A stretch of 64,000 nt of DNA from Chloracidobacterium sp. (GCA_016711345.1 JADJTD010000001.1:4032001-4096000), one strand, 5' to 3'; numbered from the stretch's first letter, positions 54,899 through 64,000 are shown. Translations and numbers: made by a program. The notes: a model not told the origin generated them from the sequence alone.

Positions 54899-57358
54899 AT
54901 GAACGCGATAATAGACAACCCCTACAGGGCTCTCGGTCTGTTTGCAAATTGCACCCAGAAGGAAATTGAGCGCCACGTCGCAAAGCTGTCTCGATACGCG
55001 GAAATCGGTAGGAATATCGAATTTGAATCAGATTTACCCTTCCTGGGCGGCATTGATCGGGATGGCCAAAAGGTAACGGAGGCGGCAGCGCGGATCGAAC
55101 AGGCTGCCAAAAAGGTCCACTGGGCGATGTTCTGGTTTGTCAATGTAAATCACATTGACGAAACAGCCTTTGGCCACCTCAAGGAGGGACATGTCGAAAA
55201 GGCTGGGGACATTTGGTCTCTGGCCGTAAAAGATAAACCCGTTACGGCTAAAAACCTGTCAGCCGTCTTAAATCTCTCAACGCTCCAGCTTGGCCTGGCA
55301 ACCCTGAACAAAAAGCTAGATACTTCCGGTCTCACAAGTGCGATCCAGCTCAAGGGCAAATTCATCGCCTCAGATGCCTTTGACTCTTTTATCGAACTCG
55401 TTGCCGGTAAGAATAGTCAAAACGTCAGAGAATCAGCTCGAAAAGAGTTTGTCGACGAGATTTTGCAGCTTCTCAAACCCCACCTCAACAAGCGGGGCGG
55501 TGTTTCAACAAAACAGTTGGTTGCTGCTTTCAGTACGTTCCCCGAAGATATCCGGTCTTATCTGTCGGCAAAGTTTACGTCGGGGCCCGTCCGCCGGATC
55601 GAAAGCGAGATAGCAAAAACAAAAGAATCTCGGATACAGGATCCGTGTAGCGCAGATACGCATGGCCTACTGCTTTACGAACAAACGCAGGATGATCTTT
55701 CGGCTCTCGGTGCGGCGGTCGGCACCAAGGATATTCAATATCAGATCCTGGTTAACAAAGTGGCCAACGAGATCCTTCAGTGCTCGATCGACTACTTCAA
55801 TGAATATGCCCCGGATTATGATCTTGACACCGAAGATCCGGGTCCTGTAGCAATGGGGCTATTAGAATTAGTTCGCCTTCTTGAACCGACCGGCGAGGTA
55901 AAGGATAGGCTCGATGAGAATGGCCAGACAATTCAGGAATGGGTAGACGAAGCAAAAGGTCGTGAGGAAAGGCTAAAAGTCGATGGCGATTTGGAATTCA
56001 TCAATAATGCACTGGATGGATTTCAGTCCCTCACGGACAACCCGACGACCGCGCTGCAATTACTCCAGTCGTGCCGACCGAAGCTTGACCATATTGCATT
56101 CGTTCTTGGTAATAGCAATGAACTTTATCTGAAGATCAGTGATGCCGTTGTCGGAAATGCGATGGGGATGACTATATCCGCAGTGAATGTGGCGCAGGAA
56201 GGAATTCCATCAGCTAACAATCGGTTCAACCCGTCGATCGTTCTCTTGTCAAACTATTTGACTGAAGCAAATAAGGTCATGTCTCTTCTTACCGAGTTCG
56301 ACATGAGTCCGCAACTGCGCAAACGTTGCGAAGATAATGGCCGCACCATTATACAAATAATGGGGCAAATGGGATTAAAAACCTCGACATTTGGATGGCG
56401 AGCACCCAAGCCGAAACCCGCGGCTCGATTTCAGACTACTTCGGGCCGAACGCCTGGCCGACCCGCAGCCAGGACTCAACAGACTGAAAATATGTTTCAG
56501 GCTCCCGCTCAAAGTGGGTACATTGATACGGTGAAGAATGCGATAGCCAGGCACCCAGCCACTGCATGTTCTTTACTCGTGGTTATATTTGCGGGGACCG
56601 TATTCATAGCTTCCTTAGTTGCCGATTCAAAACCGAGGTCGACTAATTCAAACTCAAATGTTGTTGACCCGGCTAAATCGGCACCACCTGGAATGATATT
56701 GGTGCGGGGTTCAACCTTCACGATGGGCCGCTCTAATGGTGCAAGCGTCGCCGAAAGCCCCGCTCATTCAGTTACGGTCAAGGACTTCTATATTGATGTA
56801 AATGAGGTTACTAATGAAGATTATCGGAAGTTTGTAAAAGCTGCGAATTACCCGCCTCCTAAGTCGTGGGTAGACAAGTACTACAAATTGGGACGGGGCA
56901 ATTATCCCGTTGTTGGCGTAAGTTATGCGGATGCAGAAGCTTATGCTCGTTGGGCCGGAAAGCGTTTACCGACTGAAGAAGAATGGGAATTGGCGGCACG
57001 CGGAACTGACGGAAGGATTTACCCTTGGGGAAATGACTGGATCACGGGAAAAGCCTGTGCTGATCCGAAGTATACAGATTTCACGGCCGTTGGCGGGTAC
57101 AGTAGTGCCTCCCCCTACGGTCTGCACGATGTGATCGGTAACGCATGGGAATGGACGTCAAACGATTTCAAACCATATCCCGGGGGCACGATTCCGAAAG
57201 AGTTTTTGGGTAAAACAAACTTGAAGACGATTCGCGGGGGCAGTTTTTCAACGCCTAATGAGTATGCAACAACGACATATCGCATCGGTTGGAAAGCAGT
57301 AGGTGCCGACAACTACGATGCGACCGGATTTCGATGTGCAAAAGATATAGCAAAATAG
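54899..57358 (+). CDS. J-like domain protein with membrane helix and C-terminal formylglycine-generating-enzyme (FGE/SUMF1-like) domain
   Basis: The 819-residue protein starts with DNPYRALGLFANCTQKEIERHVAKL, a J-domain-like opening, but lacks the HPD tripeptide needed to stimulate Hsp70. A long helical middle follows, then a Pro/Arg/Ala linker (~505-545), one transmembrane helix (~557-575, CSLLVVIFAGTVFIASLV) and a C-terminal FGE-type domain (PPGMILVRGSTFTMG, NEVTNEDYRKFV, RLPTEEEWELAARG, GNAWEWTSND, IRGGSF). Catalytic Cys residues of true FGE are not evident, so this domain may only bind ligands, outside the membrane. It begins the operon with Hsp70 and GrpE-like genes. Confidence 0.82.
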   Translation: MNAIIDNPYRALGLFANCTQKEIERHVAKLSRYAEIGRNIEFESDLPFLGGIDRDGQKVTEAAARIEQAAKKVHWAMFWFVNVNHIDETAFGHLKEGHVEKAGDIWSLAVKDKPVTAKNLSAVLNLSTLQLGLATLNKKLDTSGLTSAIQLKGKFIASDAFDSFIELVAGKNSQNVRESARKEFVDEILQLLKPHLNKRGGVSTKQLVAAFSTFPEDIRSYLSAKFTSGPVRRIESEIAKTKESRIQDPCSADTHGLLLYEQTQDDLSALGAAVGTKDIQYQILVNKVANEILQCSIDYFNEYAPDYDLDTEDPGPVAMGLLELVRLLEPTGEVKDRLDENGQTIQEWVDEAKGREERLKVDGDLEFINNALDGFQSLTDNPTTALQLLQSCRPKLDHIAFVLGNSNELYLKISDAVVGNAMGMTISAVNVAQEGIPSANNRFNPSIVLLSNYLTEANKVMSLLTEFDMSPQLRKRCEDNGRTIIQIMGQMGLKTSTFGWRAPKPKPAARFQTTSGRTPGRPAARTQQTENMFQAPAQSGYIDTVKNAIARHPATACSLLVVIFAGTVFIASLVADSKPRSTNSNSNVVDPAKSAPPGMILVRGSTFTMGRSNGASVAESPAHSVTVKDFYIDVNEVTNEDYRKFVKAANYPPPKSWVDKYYKLGRGNYPVVGVSYADAEAYARWAGKRLPTEEEWELAARGTDGRIYPWGNDWITGKACADPKYTDFTAVGGYSSASPYGLHDVIGNAWEWTSNDFKPYPGGTIPKEFLGKTNLKTIRGGSFSTPNEYATTTYRIGWKAVGADNYDATGFRCAKDIAK

Positions 57359-57363
57359 AGGAT

Positions 57364-59373
57364 ATGAAGAGTAAGCGGATTAGAATCTTATTGTTCCCCT
57401 GTTTCGTCTGGTTTCTATTGTCTCTATTAGCAGGCGAGATGTTTGGCCAGTGTGGTGTGCCAGGAACCCCTCCATGTTCTCCTAAACACAAAACTACAAA
57501 ACGAAACAAATCGGTAAGAATATCAAAGCCAAATGTGGACACTGCCTCAGGTTCGGCGACCTCCGCCAACGTAGTCAGGACGCTGTTCCCGGCACTTGCC
57601 GACGTATCAATCCCGGGTTATTCAGGCGTTTTGGTCGAATCACTCGCTGGCAGTGTCGTCATCGAAAGCAACTCCACACAGGTCTTCAATCCGGCCTCGA
57701 ACGTTATGGTAGCCACGGCCTACGCCGTCCTCAAGACCTTCGGCCCGGAATTTCGTTTCTCGACCAGCGTCTATACCGATGGGGCGATCGACCGGACGAC
57801 TGGAAGGCTGAACGGCAATGTATATGTATCGGGTAAGGATCCGATGTTTGGTTACCAGCACGCGATCACCTTGGCAAATGAGCTCAACAAGATCGGCATT
57901 CGCTCGGTAACAGGCGATCTTATTGTTACGGATAATTTCGCAATGAACTATTCCGGTTCGTCGCTCGTTTCGGGGCAATCCCTATTGGCATCGATGGACG
58001 CCTCGAGGCGTTCAGCCGCAGCGACCCGTGCTTGGCTCAATTATCTTTCGTATTCAGGAAAATATGGCCAGGCAAGCACTGTTCCGAGCGTCACTTTCAC
58101 GGGTTCGGTTTATGCCCAGCCGATACCAGGCAGCCTTCATCTGCTTTTCACACACGAATCGGCCCCGATCCGCGAGATCATCAAGGCCACGCTCTGTTAC
58201 TCAAACAATTTCCTTGCGGAACGCCTCGGCGAAATGCTTGGGGGGCCTTACGCAGTTGCGCGTCTTGTCCAGTTGAATGCAAACATTCCACCCGTCGAAT
58301 TTTCGATCCAAACATCGAGCGGCCTTGGCTATAATCGCGTCACGCCGAACGCAATGATGCTCCTCCTGCGTGCTCTTCGCTCTGAGTTGGCAAGATATAA
58401 GATGGCTTATTCGGATATCATGCCCGTCGCCGGTATCGACAAAGGCACCCTTGAAAACCGTTTTGCGACCGCTTTTTCGGCCGGTAGCGTGGTTGGCCAG
58501 GCAGGATCATTCGGCACTCCGGATGCCGGGGTGAGCTCTCTCTCTGGCGAGATCAGTACGCGAAACGGCAAATATCTGTTTGTCATCCTTAACCAACGCG
58601 GTAGCGTTACGAAATTCCAGGCTTTTCAGCACTATTTCGTGCCGCTCGTTCAGAAACAGTTTGGCGGCCCCGCACCCATGGCCTACGATACTGTTTCGCT
58701 CGAAACGCGGCTTGCGAGGTCACGTGTTCACTATCCGAATCAACAGTGCTCTCAGCCGCTTTATTTATTGGAGAATGAGGATTTTGGATACGATACGTTA
58801 AAGCCGATTGAATCGTCTTCGGATTCGAAGTACGAATATTATTCGACAGAATCGTTCAATGGCCGACAAAAGGTTTTTGTAAAGGGGAATGTCAGAACTG
58901 TGCTTTTATCCCGCGAGATCCAGAATATTCGAATCGGTGACGCAACCATTAGAGGATATAAAATTCTTATTCTAAACAGCGATGAATCTGTCTTAATGGA
59001 CTCTAATGGGAACATCGCTGATCAAACAGGTGGAGCCGTGTTTGATACCGGTTATGTTTCTTGCACAAACTTCCGTGCTTACTACACAAAAAAGGGACCT
59101 GGAGAAAGTCCATTTGTTAAAGAGTCTCTTGACGATTCGTATTCCCCACCGACGGTTACCGTGAAAAACGATTCCGCTCACGTCCTGACCCTTTTGATTA
59201 ATGAAACAAGGTATGTAATTTCTCCAGGTGCTACTAGAGAGATCACATTACCCGCAGGCCGCTATAAGTTTGTTGCAACCGCACCAAATGTTATTCCGCT
59301 AGTAGGAACAGAAGCATGGGACGCAGGGTATAGATACACGTGGACATTTTATACTGAAAGAGTGATACGATGA
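57364..59373 (+). CDS. Degenerate PBP4-type (S13) D-Ala-D-Ala carboxypeptidase homologue
   Basis: The 669-residue protein has a signal sequence (ILLFPCFVWFLLSLLAGEMFGQ) and an S13-like penicillin-binding fold: FNPASNVMVATAYAVLKTFGPEFRFST, NGNVYVSGKDPMF and a later VSSLSGEI segment. In the SxxK motif the Lys is replaced (Ser112-x-x-Met115), and KTG is replaced by Gln379-Ala-Gly. The SxN motif (Ser280-Asn-Asn282) remains. Both catalytic lysines are thus lost, and peptidase activity is unlikely. A ~210-residue C-terminal region is unassigned. ATG 57364 gives the signal peptide and starts just after the upstream stop. It may be a peptidoglycan-binding scaffold. Confidence 0.82.
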   Translation: MKSKRIRILLFPCFVWFLLSLLAGEMFGQCGVPGTPPCSPKHKTTKRNKSVRISKPNVDTASGSATSANVVRTLFPALADVSIPGYSGVLVESLAGSVVIESNSTQVFNPASNVMVATAYAVLKTFGPEFRFSTSVYTDGAIDRTTGRLNGNVYVSGKDPMFGYQHAITLANELNKIGIRSVTGDLIVTDNFAMNYSGSSLVSGQSLLASMDASRRSAAATRAWLNYLSYSGKYGQASTVPSVTFTGSVYAQPIPGSLHLLFTHESAPIREIIKATLCYSNNFLAERLGEMLGGPYAVARLVQLNANIPPVEFSIQTSSGLGYNRVTPNAMMLLLRALRSELARYKMAYSDIMPVAGIDKGTLENRFATAFSAGSVVGQAGSFGTPDAGVSSLSGEISTRNGKYLFVILNQRGSVTKFQAFQHYFVPLVQKQFGGPAPMAYDTVSLETRLARSRVHYPNQQCSQPLYLLENEDFGYDTLKPIESSSDSKYEYYSTESFNGRQKVFVKGNVRTVLLSREIQNIRIGDATIRGYKILILNSDESVLMDSNGNIADQTGGAVFDTGYVSCTNFRAYYTKKGPGESPFVKESLDDSYSPPTVTVKNDSAHVLTLLINETRYVISPGATREITLPAGRYKFVATAPNVIPLVGTEAWDAGYRYTWTFYTERVIR

Positions 59374-59461
59374 ACCTCTATTCCGTAAAGAAATTATTAG
59401 TTCGACAGTCGTTCGACCGTAACCCGTTGGGGTTTTCCGCCATCATCAGCGAGGCGATATT

Positions 59462-60364
59462 ATGAAAAGAATTATTTTGATTTCAATGGTTCTGCTAACT
59501 GTGGGTCAGATCTCTTATGCCGCACTTGCGTCTGGTCAAGACACGCGCCAAATTCAGGAAAGGGTTCGGAGAGCCGAGGCAGACAATGAACGCCTGAAAC
59601 GCGAACTGCGTAATCTCAAGACGGACCTTTCCGGCAAACTGGACACGTCAAATTCAAAGATTGATACATTGTCGTCACGACTGGAAGCAAGCGATCAAAA
59701 CGTAAGGAACCTAAATGATCAGTTAGGAAACCGCATCGCCTCGACCGAGGGACACACCGATCAAAAGCTCAGTAGTCTAGATAGTTCTATCAACCGCAAT
59801 ACTCTGTTATTCATTGTTGGTGGACTGGCATTAGCGCTATTAAGCGGACTGATCTATTTTTTCCTCCGGCGGCGGATCACACGCGATAACTCCGACTTGG
59901 CCGAAAGACTCACGCGAACAAGGGAGGCCCTCGAGGAGGAAGGTGTTAAACTAGATAACAAACTGATCGAGGTTCTTTCATCCAAAATGCAGGCGTCCAA
60001 CGCATCTGGCGATCCTATTCGATCCGGCGATTCTGAACCTGACCATTCTCTTGCTCTGAAGGTTGCTGATGAGATCGTCCGCATTGAGAAGAACTTAAAT
60101 GTCATGGGTCCCGAAACCCGTGGCTTAAAGCAGCTGGCCGCGTCAGTGGGCCGGATTCGGGACAATTTTGCGGCTAAGGGGTACGAGTTGGTAGAAATGC
60201 TAAATCGTCCTTACGATCCCGGCATGAAGGTAATAGCCAATTTCAGGCCTGATGAAAATCTCAAGCCGGATGAACAAATAATCACACGGATCATTAAGCC
60301 GCAGGTAAATTTTGGGGGCGTCATGATTCAAGCAGCCCAAATCGAAGTTAGTCAGGGAGAATAA
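59462..60364 (+). CDS. Membrane-anchored GrpE-like protein
   Basis: The 300-residue protein has an N-terminal signal sequence, a coiled coil (~25-108), one transmembrane helix (~114-132, LLFIVGGLALALLSGLIYFFL) and a C-terminal part ending in NRPYDPGMKVIANFRPDE, then IKPQVNFGGVMIQAAQIEVSQ. The C-terminus resembles the GrpE beta-domain pattern (DP...A...V-R-P-A-V-V). GrpE exchanges nucleotides on Hsp70, and the next gene encodes Hsp70, so a membrane-tethered exchange factor is plausible. True GrpE is soluble and dimeric, so this is a divergent relative at best. Confidence 0.6.
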   Translation: MKRIILISMVLLTVGQISYAALASGQDTRQIQERVRRAEADNERLKRELRNLKTDLSGKLDTSNSKIDTLSSRLEASDQNVRNLNDQLGNRIASTEGHTDQKLSSLDSSINRNTLLFIVGGLALALLSGLIYFFLRRRITRDNSDLAERLTRTREALEEEGVKLDNKLIEVLSSKMQASNASGDPIRSGDSEPDHSLALKVADEIVRIEKNLNVMGPETRGLKQLAASVGRIRDNFAAKGYELVEMLNRPYDPGMKVIANFRPDENLKPDEQIITRIIKPQVNFGGVMIQAAQIEVSQGE

Positions 60365-60388
60365 ACTTCTATATCTTAAAGCAATTAT

Positions 60389-62965
60389 ATGGCAAGAACG
60401 AAGATTGATTACGGTATTGACTTAGGAACCACTAATTCGGCGATCGCTCGTATCGAGAACGGCAAGCCCATCATTAAAAAGTCAGACGTTTCGATGGATA
60501 CGATGCCCTCTTGTGTCAATATCAACAAAAAAGGGTCGATAATCGTTGGACAGTCCGCTGCAAATGCCCACAGGTCGGAGACTCTTAAGGCGCTTAAAAC
60601 GCTGACTCCTATTACGAACACGTTTATAGAATTTAAGCGGACCATGGGGGCCGACAAGAAATATCAAAGTTCCAATGCCGGACGCGATTACACATCAGAA
60701 GAATTATCTGCTGAGGTCCTTAAAGCTCTAAAATCATTTGTCACCGACGATAGTCCGAAGTCCATTGTGGTGACTGTTCCAGCAAAATTTACAATTAATC
60801 AAAAGGACGCTACTAGTGTTGCAGCTAAGTTTGCGGGATTCGAACATTGTGAGTTGCTGCAAGAGCCAATCGCAGCCTCGATGGCATACGGTGTAGCAAC
60901 CGAAAGCACCGATGGAACATGGTTGGTCTTCGACTTTGGAGGCGGCACTTTTGACGCAGCCCTTCTCAAGGTTGAAGAGGGCATTATGAAGGTGATAGAC
61001 ACTGAGGGCGACAATCATCTAGGTGGAAAGAACATTGACCTCGCAATCGTTGACGATATCTTGATACCGCACCTTCAGTCGAAATTTGCAATTGATTCCT
61101 ATCTTTCAGATGCCAACAAACGAGAGTATTTTCGTATCGCTTTGAAGGGCTTTGCCGAACTCAATGCCAAGATTCCTCTCTCATTTTCAACCTCTGCTGA
61201 CGTTTTGAGTGACCCAGATGACTTCCCCTTGGATGATAACGGTAATGAGATCGAACTGGATCTGACTTTAACTCGCGAGGACATTGAAACAGTTACACAG
61301 CCTATTTTTCAAAAAGCTATAGACATTTGTAAAGAGCTTTTGTCACGAAACGGTTTGACTGGAAAAGACCTCGGTGCGTTAATACTCGTCGGTGGGCCAA
61401 CGTGGGCCCCGCAGGTCCGCCAGATGCTGCGCGATCAGGTTACTAAGAATGTCGATACCAGCATCGACCCGATGACCGCGGTTGCCGAGGGGGCAGCGCT
61501 CTATGCCTCGACTGTAAACATCGCCGAGCAAATTGTCGATCGCGATCGAGACAGAACAAAAATTCAGTTGGACATAAAATTTGAGGCAACGACGGTCGAG
61601 GTGTCTGAACTCGTAACCATCAAAATTCTCGAAAACAAAACCGAGGGAGAAATTCCGACTAAGGTCTTTGCAGAGATCGTTCGCGGAGATAAAGGATGGT
61701 CGAGCGGAAAGCTCGAGATCAACACTATAGGCGAAATATTTGAACCCTTACTCGAACCAGGACGGTCAAATGCATTTACCGTCGTGGTTTATGACGAAAC
61801 GGGTAATGCCTTACCGAGTGAGCCAACTGAGTTCACGATTATCCAGGGCACTAAGATTGGCTCGGCAACGCTCCCGTATAATTTGGGAATTGCCATCAAA
61901 AGTACCCGAAAAGGTTATCCGGTGGTTCGATTCATCGATGGGCTTCAAAAAAACCAGCCGCTGCCTGCAACCGGTGTCACGCGGGGACTCGTAACCCAAA
62001 CGGCCGTTAGAAGCGGCATGAGTAGCGATGTAATACGCATTCCGATCTATGAGGTGGAACATGGTACCGATCATTCCAGGTTGATTAACAACCTTCACGT
62101 TTTTGACGCGGTAATTACCGGTGAGGACGTTCCGAAGCTTCTCCCTGCGGGTAGCGAGGTCGAACTTACCCTGAAAATTAATGATTCAAATCGAATCTTG
62201 TCAGCCTATTTTCCGCTTCTCGACCACACCTGTACAGCGGCTTTTGAACGAAAGAATGAAAAGGAGATCGATGCCGATTGGCTTGAGCAAGAGATCTCGC
62301 GAGCTATGAATCGTGTGGATCTTCTAAAGCAGGACGATCAATCGGGCCATGGTGATGTTCTTTCCAAGCTTGAAACCGACCTTGGGGCTCTCGAAAAGCT
62401 GCTGGATCAGGGCCGCTCTGACTACGATAGGAAGATGCAGGTTCTGCAGGATCTTCGTCGCCTAAATAAAACGATCGACGAGACCGAAGATGCCGTTGAA
62501 TGGCCGCTGGCGGAGGAAAGGCTGAAAAGTTCTTTTTATAAACTCGAAGAGGTCTTTAGCGCAGTTGAGGGAAACGTTGAATCGATAAATGACGATCGAG
62601 TACGATCCGCGATAACTGAAACAAAAAACCAGATCGAGCAAGTGATCAAACAGAAAAACGTTCAACTCGCCCGGGAACTTAGCGACCGCGTCGAGACAAT
62701 GAGTTTCAGCCTTCGCGACGCTGCTTTGGGAGTCCAAATGGAGATCGGTATATTGAATGATCTGGACGAGGGTTTTGACGATCGCAACTGGATTGACCGC
62801 AACAAGGCCCGATTGTTGATTAACCAGGGCCTCAGTATGATCGCCAACAACGCCTCCAAAAAAGAACTTAGGCCGCTTGTTCGAGAGTTAGTGTGGCTCT
62901 TGCCTGACTCAGACCAACCGATCTATGAAGGAGACGACACCCTGTTAACCGAATACGAATCTTAA
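60389..62965 (+). CDS. Hsp70-family chaperone with extended C-terminus
   Basis: The 858-residue protein carries an intact Hsp70 ATPase: phosphate motif DLGTTNSAIA (11-20), FKRTMG, LQEPIAASMAYG, FDFGGGTFD (~181-189) and LVGGPTWAPQVRQML. Family members are usually ~600-650 residues; here the substrate-binding region is followed by a long helical tail (~640-850). Residues past ~390 diverge strongly from DnaK. The ATPase should work, while substrate range is likely specialised. The TAATG overlap couples it to the pseudokinase-AAA+ gene. It lies in an operon with J-like and GrpE-like proteins, so it looks like a dedicated chaperone machine. Confidence 0.92.
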   Translation: MARTKIDYGIDLGTTNSAIARIENGKPIIKKSDVSMDTMPSCVNINKKGSIIVGQSAANAHRSETLKALKTLTPITNTFIEFKRTMGADKKYQSSNAGRDYTSEELSAEVLKALKSFVTDDSPKSIVVTVPAKFTINQKDATSVAAKFAGFEHCELLQEPIAASMAYGVATESTDGTWLVFDFGGGTFDAALLKVEEGIMKVIDTEGDNHLGGKNIDLAIVDDILIPHLQSKFAIDSYLSDANKREYFRIALKGFAELNAKIPLSFSTSADVLSDPDDFPLDDNGNEIELDLTLTREDIETVTQPIFQKAIDICKELLSRNGLTGKDLGALILVGGPTWAPQVRQMLRDQVTKNVDTSIDPMTAVAEGAALYASTVNIAEQIVDRDRDRTKIQLDIKFEATTVEVSELVTIKILENKTEGEIPTKVFAEIVRGDKGWSSGKLEINTIGEIFEPLLEPGRSNAFTVVVYDETGNALPSEPTEFTIIQGTKIGSATLPYNLGIAIKSTRKGYPVVRFIDGLQKNQPLPATGVTRGLVTQTAVRSGMSSDVIRIPIYEVEHGTDHSRLINNLHVFDAVITGEDVPKLLPAGSEVELTLKINDSNRILSAYFPLLDHTCTAAFERKNEKEIDADWLEQEISRAMNRVDLLKQDDQSGHGDVLSKLETDLGALEKLLDQGRSDYDRKMQVLQDLRRLNKTIDETEDAVEWPLAEERLKSSFYKLEEVFSAVEGNVESINDDRVRSAITETKNQIEQVIKQKNVQLARELSDRVETMSFSLRDAALGVQMEIGILNDLDEGFDDRNWIDRNKARLLINQGLSMIANNASKKELRPLVRELVWLLPDSDQPIYEGDDTLLTEYES

Positions 62966-64000
62966 TGTCTGATTTAGAATCCAAACTAGCCAAGGGTTCA
63001 GTTATTGCCGACCGGTACGAGGTCCAGTTCCCGTCCGGACCTTGCGGCATATCTGAATCTTTCAGGGTTAAGGATCGCGATGGCAGCTCTAGACGCCTTG
63101 AACTCATTGATCTCGCATCCCTTCCCGGCTCCTATTACGATGATAATGACAAGCTCCGTCACCTAGAGATCCTCAGGACGATCGAGCACCCCAATATTCC
63201 TGACCTTCTGGACGAGGGTGAAACAGTCATCGATTCAAAACGCTATGCATTTTTTGTGTTTCCATGGATTAGTGGTGAGAGCCTTGCCGATCTGTTGGCT
63301 CGAAACGGCACCTTGTCGCCTTATAAGGTTCTGCCTATTGCACTTGAACTCCTCGAAACGCTAAAGTTTCTTCATAACCGGGATGTCCCCTTGATCCACA
63401 ACGGTATTTCCACGCGATCCGTGATCCTCGACTATTCTGCCGATCGCGACAAACCTGTTCTGATAGGTTTCGACCAGGCCCGTGACATTCATGCATCCCG
63501 GGATAGTATTTCCTTAAAGGGCCTATTTCTTTTCCATGCAGCTCCGGAACTTCTTCATGGCATCTTTGTGCCGCAAAGCGACCTCTTTTCCGTAGGAGCG
63601 TTGATTTATAACCTTATCTTCGGCTCACCACCTTGGTTCAGCGAGGCTGTAATGACGGCGCCCGCTAATAAAGTAAAAACTGCACTTGAGAAAGCACGGT
63701 CCAGGCCTTTGAACTTTGACTTTATTGACGAAAATACGCTGGACCTCCACTTTAGGATGGTACTTGAAAAAGCTCTGTCCATCGACGTCCAGTCCAGATT
63801 CGAAACAGCGAACGAGTTCGCCCGAGCCTTGAAACGCGAATTAGTGTTTGAGGGCTCAACCGCTCAAATTTCGTTCGAAAGAAACTTTGAAAACAAAGAG
63901 AAAGCACCAGGAACGGGCTTCGATGGCCTCGCCGGCATGGCCGAATTAAAGTCAATTCTTCACAACGAGGTGATCAGGCCGATAGTTGAACGTGAGAGAT
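62965..64000 (+). CDS. Pseudokinase-AAA+ ATPase fusion, 3' end beyond the window
   Basis: The visible 345 residues begin at ATG 62965, overlapping the Hsp70 stop (TAATG). Residues ~15-295 follow a protein-kinase fold but lack the catalytic residues: the ATP-lysine position reads LELI, HRD is His145-Asn-Gly147, the catalytic-loop Lys and Asn are Ser149 and Ser152, and DFG is Gly168-Phe-Asp170. A linker follows, and near residue 315 GFDGLAGMAELKSILHNEV begins an AAA+ domain of the VCP/FtsH-like class, cut by the window edge. The pseudokinase probably regulates or targets the ATPase. Confidence 0.82.
   Translation, partial: MSDLESKLAKGSVIADRYEVQFPSGPCGISESFRVKDRDGSSRRLELIDLASLPGSYYDDNDKLRHLEILRTIEHPNIPDLLDEGETVIDSKRYAFFVFPWISGESLADLLARNGTLSPYKVLPIALELLETLKFLHNRDVPLIHNGISTRSVILDYSADRDKPVLIGFDQARDIHASRDSISLKGLFLFHAAPELLHGIFVPQSDLFSVGALIYNLIFGSPPWFSEAVMTAPANKVKTALEKARSRPLNFDFIDENTLDLHFRMVLEKALSIDVQSRFETANEFARALKRELVFEGSTAQISFERNFENKEKAPGTGFDGLAGMAELKSILHNEVIRPIVERER

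Overview
The window looks like a chromosomal segment from an Acidobacteriota bacterium, most likely Blastocatellia/Pyrinomonadales-like. This is inferred from gene style, not from a marker gene: two pairs of an acidobacterial-type ECF sigma factor with a Hanks-type kinase, large secreted repeat proteins with dockerin- and cohesin-like C-termini, and moderate GC. No rRNA or complete tRNA is present.

Layout. (1) 1-13.1 kb is an almost mirror-symmetric block: kinase and ECF sigma factor pointing left, two very large secreted proteins facing each other, then ECF sigma factor and kinase pointing right. The two secreted proteins share a C-terminal dockerin-like plus cohesin-like architecture. (2) 13.1-15.8 kb is accessory DNA: a small orphan gene flanked by a ~117-bp duplication, and a complete AbiEi/AbiEii type IV toxin-antitoxin pair behind a perfect inverted-repeat operator. 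(3) 15.8-46.1 kb is a ~30-kb nitrogen-oxide respiration island, bounded by two ~420-bp direct repeats that each carry the 3' half of tRNA-Pro(GGG) and its terminator. (4) 46.1-48.0 kb is a small gene graveyard (HipA fragment, RHS fragment, nonsense-interrupted possible immunity gene) with two small orphan genes. (5) 48.0-54.4 kb holds two giant unidentified beta-rich proteins in one operon. (6) 54.9-64.0 kb, divergent from them, is an operon joining a J-like/FGE fusion, a catalytically degenerate D-Ala-D-Ala carboxypeptidase homologue, a membrane-anchored GrpE-like protein, an intact Hsp70 ATPase and a pseudokinase-AAA+ fusion cut by the window edge.

How the island may work. MoaA and MobA support the molybdenum cofactor. 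A b6-type cytochrome/Rieske complex with a GltD-like flavoprotein and a seven-haem cytochrome c precedes a Tat-exported molybdoenzyme whose alpha and beta subunits look like the periplasmic nitrite oxidoreductase (NXR) clade. The alpha gene is interrupted by one in-frame TGA, at a position where I recall Trp in the family. A haem-b type gamma lipoprotein, a NarJ/TorD-like chaperone and a hemerythrin follow. A second module has a NasA-type molybdoenzyme, a four-cluster ferredoxin, a second Rieske protein and a membrane subunit, followed by a NarK transporter and MobA. A Crp/Fnr regulator, a di-iron repair protein (RIC), a YwiC-like protein and a porin complete the set. Five copies of a palindrome (AATATGA-N6-TCATATT) lie in front of moaA, the flavoprotein operon, RIC, the MKLRIRGNSLRF gene and the regulator/porin divergent region, which suggests one Crp-type regulon. 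Direction (nitrite oxidation or nitrate reduction) cannot be settled from sequence.

All family assignments were made by eye; no database search was run.
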